52,817 bases of DNA from Phytophthora quininea. Its lineage: Eukaryota; Oomycota; Peronosporomycetes; Peronosporales; Peronosporaceae. This document shows positions 52,098-52,817 of this stretch, one piece after another. The notes beneath the pieces are model-generated. The model searched no databases. It was given only the letters and a program-made list of their open reading frames with translations, and was not told where the DNA came from. Position numbers and translations under genes: made by a program. The DNA lies in contig JAAVTG010001018.1 in the NCBI GenBank assembly GCA_011947345.1, positions 1 through 52,817 of the forward strand, written 5' to 3'. Position 1 is the stretch's first letter. Every line of letters starts with the position of its first letter.

Positions 52098-52248
52098 TGC
52101 CCGCCAGTTGCCTGACCGCTGGGTGCTCAACGTTGTCGGTGGCCAGTTCGATGCGGAGTCTGCGAGCTTGGTTTGCGTTGGCACCGTTGACGTCGACTGT
52201 TATCAGAGTGAGGAGAGCGAAGACCTTGTGAAAGCTGGAGAATGCCAT
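52098..52248 (-). pseudogene. 5' part of RXLR-like secreted protein gene (split by Gypsy)
   Basis: ATG 52248 starts a signal peptide (about residues 1-25: MAFSSFHKVFALLTLITVDV, then NGANA). RRLR follows at residues 29-32, right after the predicted cleavage region; no EER follows. The frame continues into 45170-45296 across the Gypsy insertion, giving a predicted uninterrupted length of 90 residues. A strong Inr/FPR promoter lies 50 nt upstream. RXLR position, secretion signal and promoter make an effector origin likely; the closeness of RRLR to the signal peptide and the lack of EER leave doubt. Confidence 0.72.
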
Positions 52249-52297
52249 TCTCGCATCGTTGTGGCGGTGGTTGCTGGTGTGCTTGTCGGAGGCTGGT

Positions 52298-52314
52298 CAA
52301 ATGTTGGAATGAGC
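52298..52314 (-). promoter_or_regulatory. Inr/FPR core promoter of the split RXLR-like gene
   Basis: Minus-strand GCTCATTCCAACATTTG fits GCTCATTYYNCAWTTT with one extra spacer base, 50 nt before the ATG. It supports the small frame as a real gene. Confidence 0.65.
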
Positions 52315-52817
52315 GACGAGTAGCAAGGAGCATTGGGCTGGTTTGAGCTGTGCTGTGCTGCCTGAGAGACTGCTGCTACGACGACCTCACAGCACGGCCC
52401 GTGCTGTTCACAGGCTAGAGCTTGGGCTTTGCTTCTTCAATGCAGATGATTATGGTTTTGGGTATTTCATAGCGGTAATATTAAACTGTACGGAGCTGTT
52501 CATGAACAAGTACAAACGACCAATCGAGCGGGAAGATCCCGACGCTGTCGACGCTTCGAACTGCTGCTGTAGCTGCTTTTGTTATCCAGCTCTTGGCGAG
52601 ACTCTTGAGCTGTCGAGTGTTATTCTTTGCTTTGAATTGTGAGAAGCGAACTTGGCTATCTGGATTGAGGAAATCAATGGCCGCCTGAAGCAACACGCTG
52701 ATCAGGACTGAACCTCGCTGCTTGCACTACAACTGTATAATACGACACTACAGTCCCATCTTGAAGGTCATCTGTGCTCGCTGAAATCCAACACCAAGGA
52801 GATCTGCTTATTGGATC
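52315..52817. other. Window end, no supported gene
   Basis: Upstream flank of the split gene. Short frames on both strands have no recognisable domain. Confidence 0.4.

Overview
This is oomycete DNA, most likely from Phytophthora or a close relative. The evidence is short GT-AG introns of about 56-106 nt, core promoters that fit the oomycete Inr/FPR consensus (TCATTYYNCAWTTT), a secreted RXLR-dEER effector gene, oomycete-style ankyrin ('VVKWLH') repeats and a dense, nested load of transposons. No CRISPR array, rRNA or tRNA gene was found.

Layout. 0-5.7 kb: a thioredoxin-like gene at the window edge and a soluble-adenylyl-cyclase-like gene extended by FYVE and PH domains. 5.8-7.7 kb: a dispersed repeat split by a MITE-like element, then an RXLR-dEER effector gene (-). 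7.7-10 kb: degenerate DNA. 10-20.6 kb: a decayed piggyBac-type transposase gene cut by a Ty1/copia element (13554-20256) with identical-looking LTRs and a GGATG target duplication. The copia element carries an extra antisense gene. 21-25.6 kb: a broken ankyrin gene and a multi-exon RING-finger gene. 25.7-26.2 kb: a second copy of the dispersed repeat. 26.5-43.4 kb: four zinc alcohol dehydrogenase (ADH) genes, separated by a TMTC-like membrane protein gene (-), an ankyrin pseudogene broken by a hAT fragment, and a 3.8 kb MULE with 134-bp TIRs. The MULE carries a 2OG-Fe(II)-dioxygenase-like/zinc-finger gene beside its transposase. 43.6-44.8 kb: ankyrin fragments. 45.2-52.3 kb: a small RXLR-like secreted-protein gene (-) split by a chromodomain Gypsy element (45297-52097, TGCCC target duplication). 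That Gypsy element also carries an antisense accessory gene.

How it fits together. The host genes cover second-messenger signalling, ubiquitin ligation, ER glycosylation, fermentation (ADH array) and host interaction (effectors). The most unusual content is transposon cargo: two unrelated LTR retrotransposons each carry an antisense gene between pol and the 3' LTR (one predicted chromodomain plus cysteine-protease-like, one Cys-cluster plus coiled coil), and a MULE carries a predicted dioxygenase. One inferred role is interaction with, or escape from, chromatin silencing.

Caution: many reading frames, in host genes as well as transposons, are broken by single-base shifts. Most of those I could place sit in short homopolymer runs, so many breaks may be sequence errors rather than true pseudogenes.
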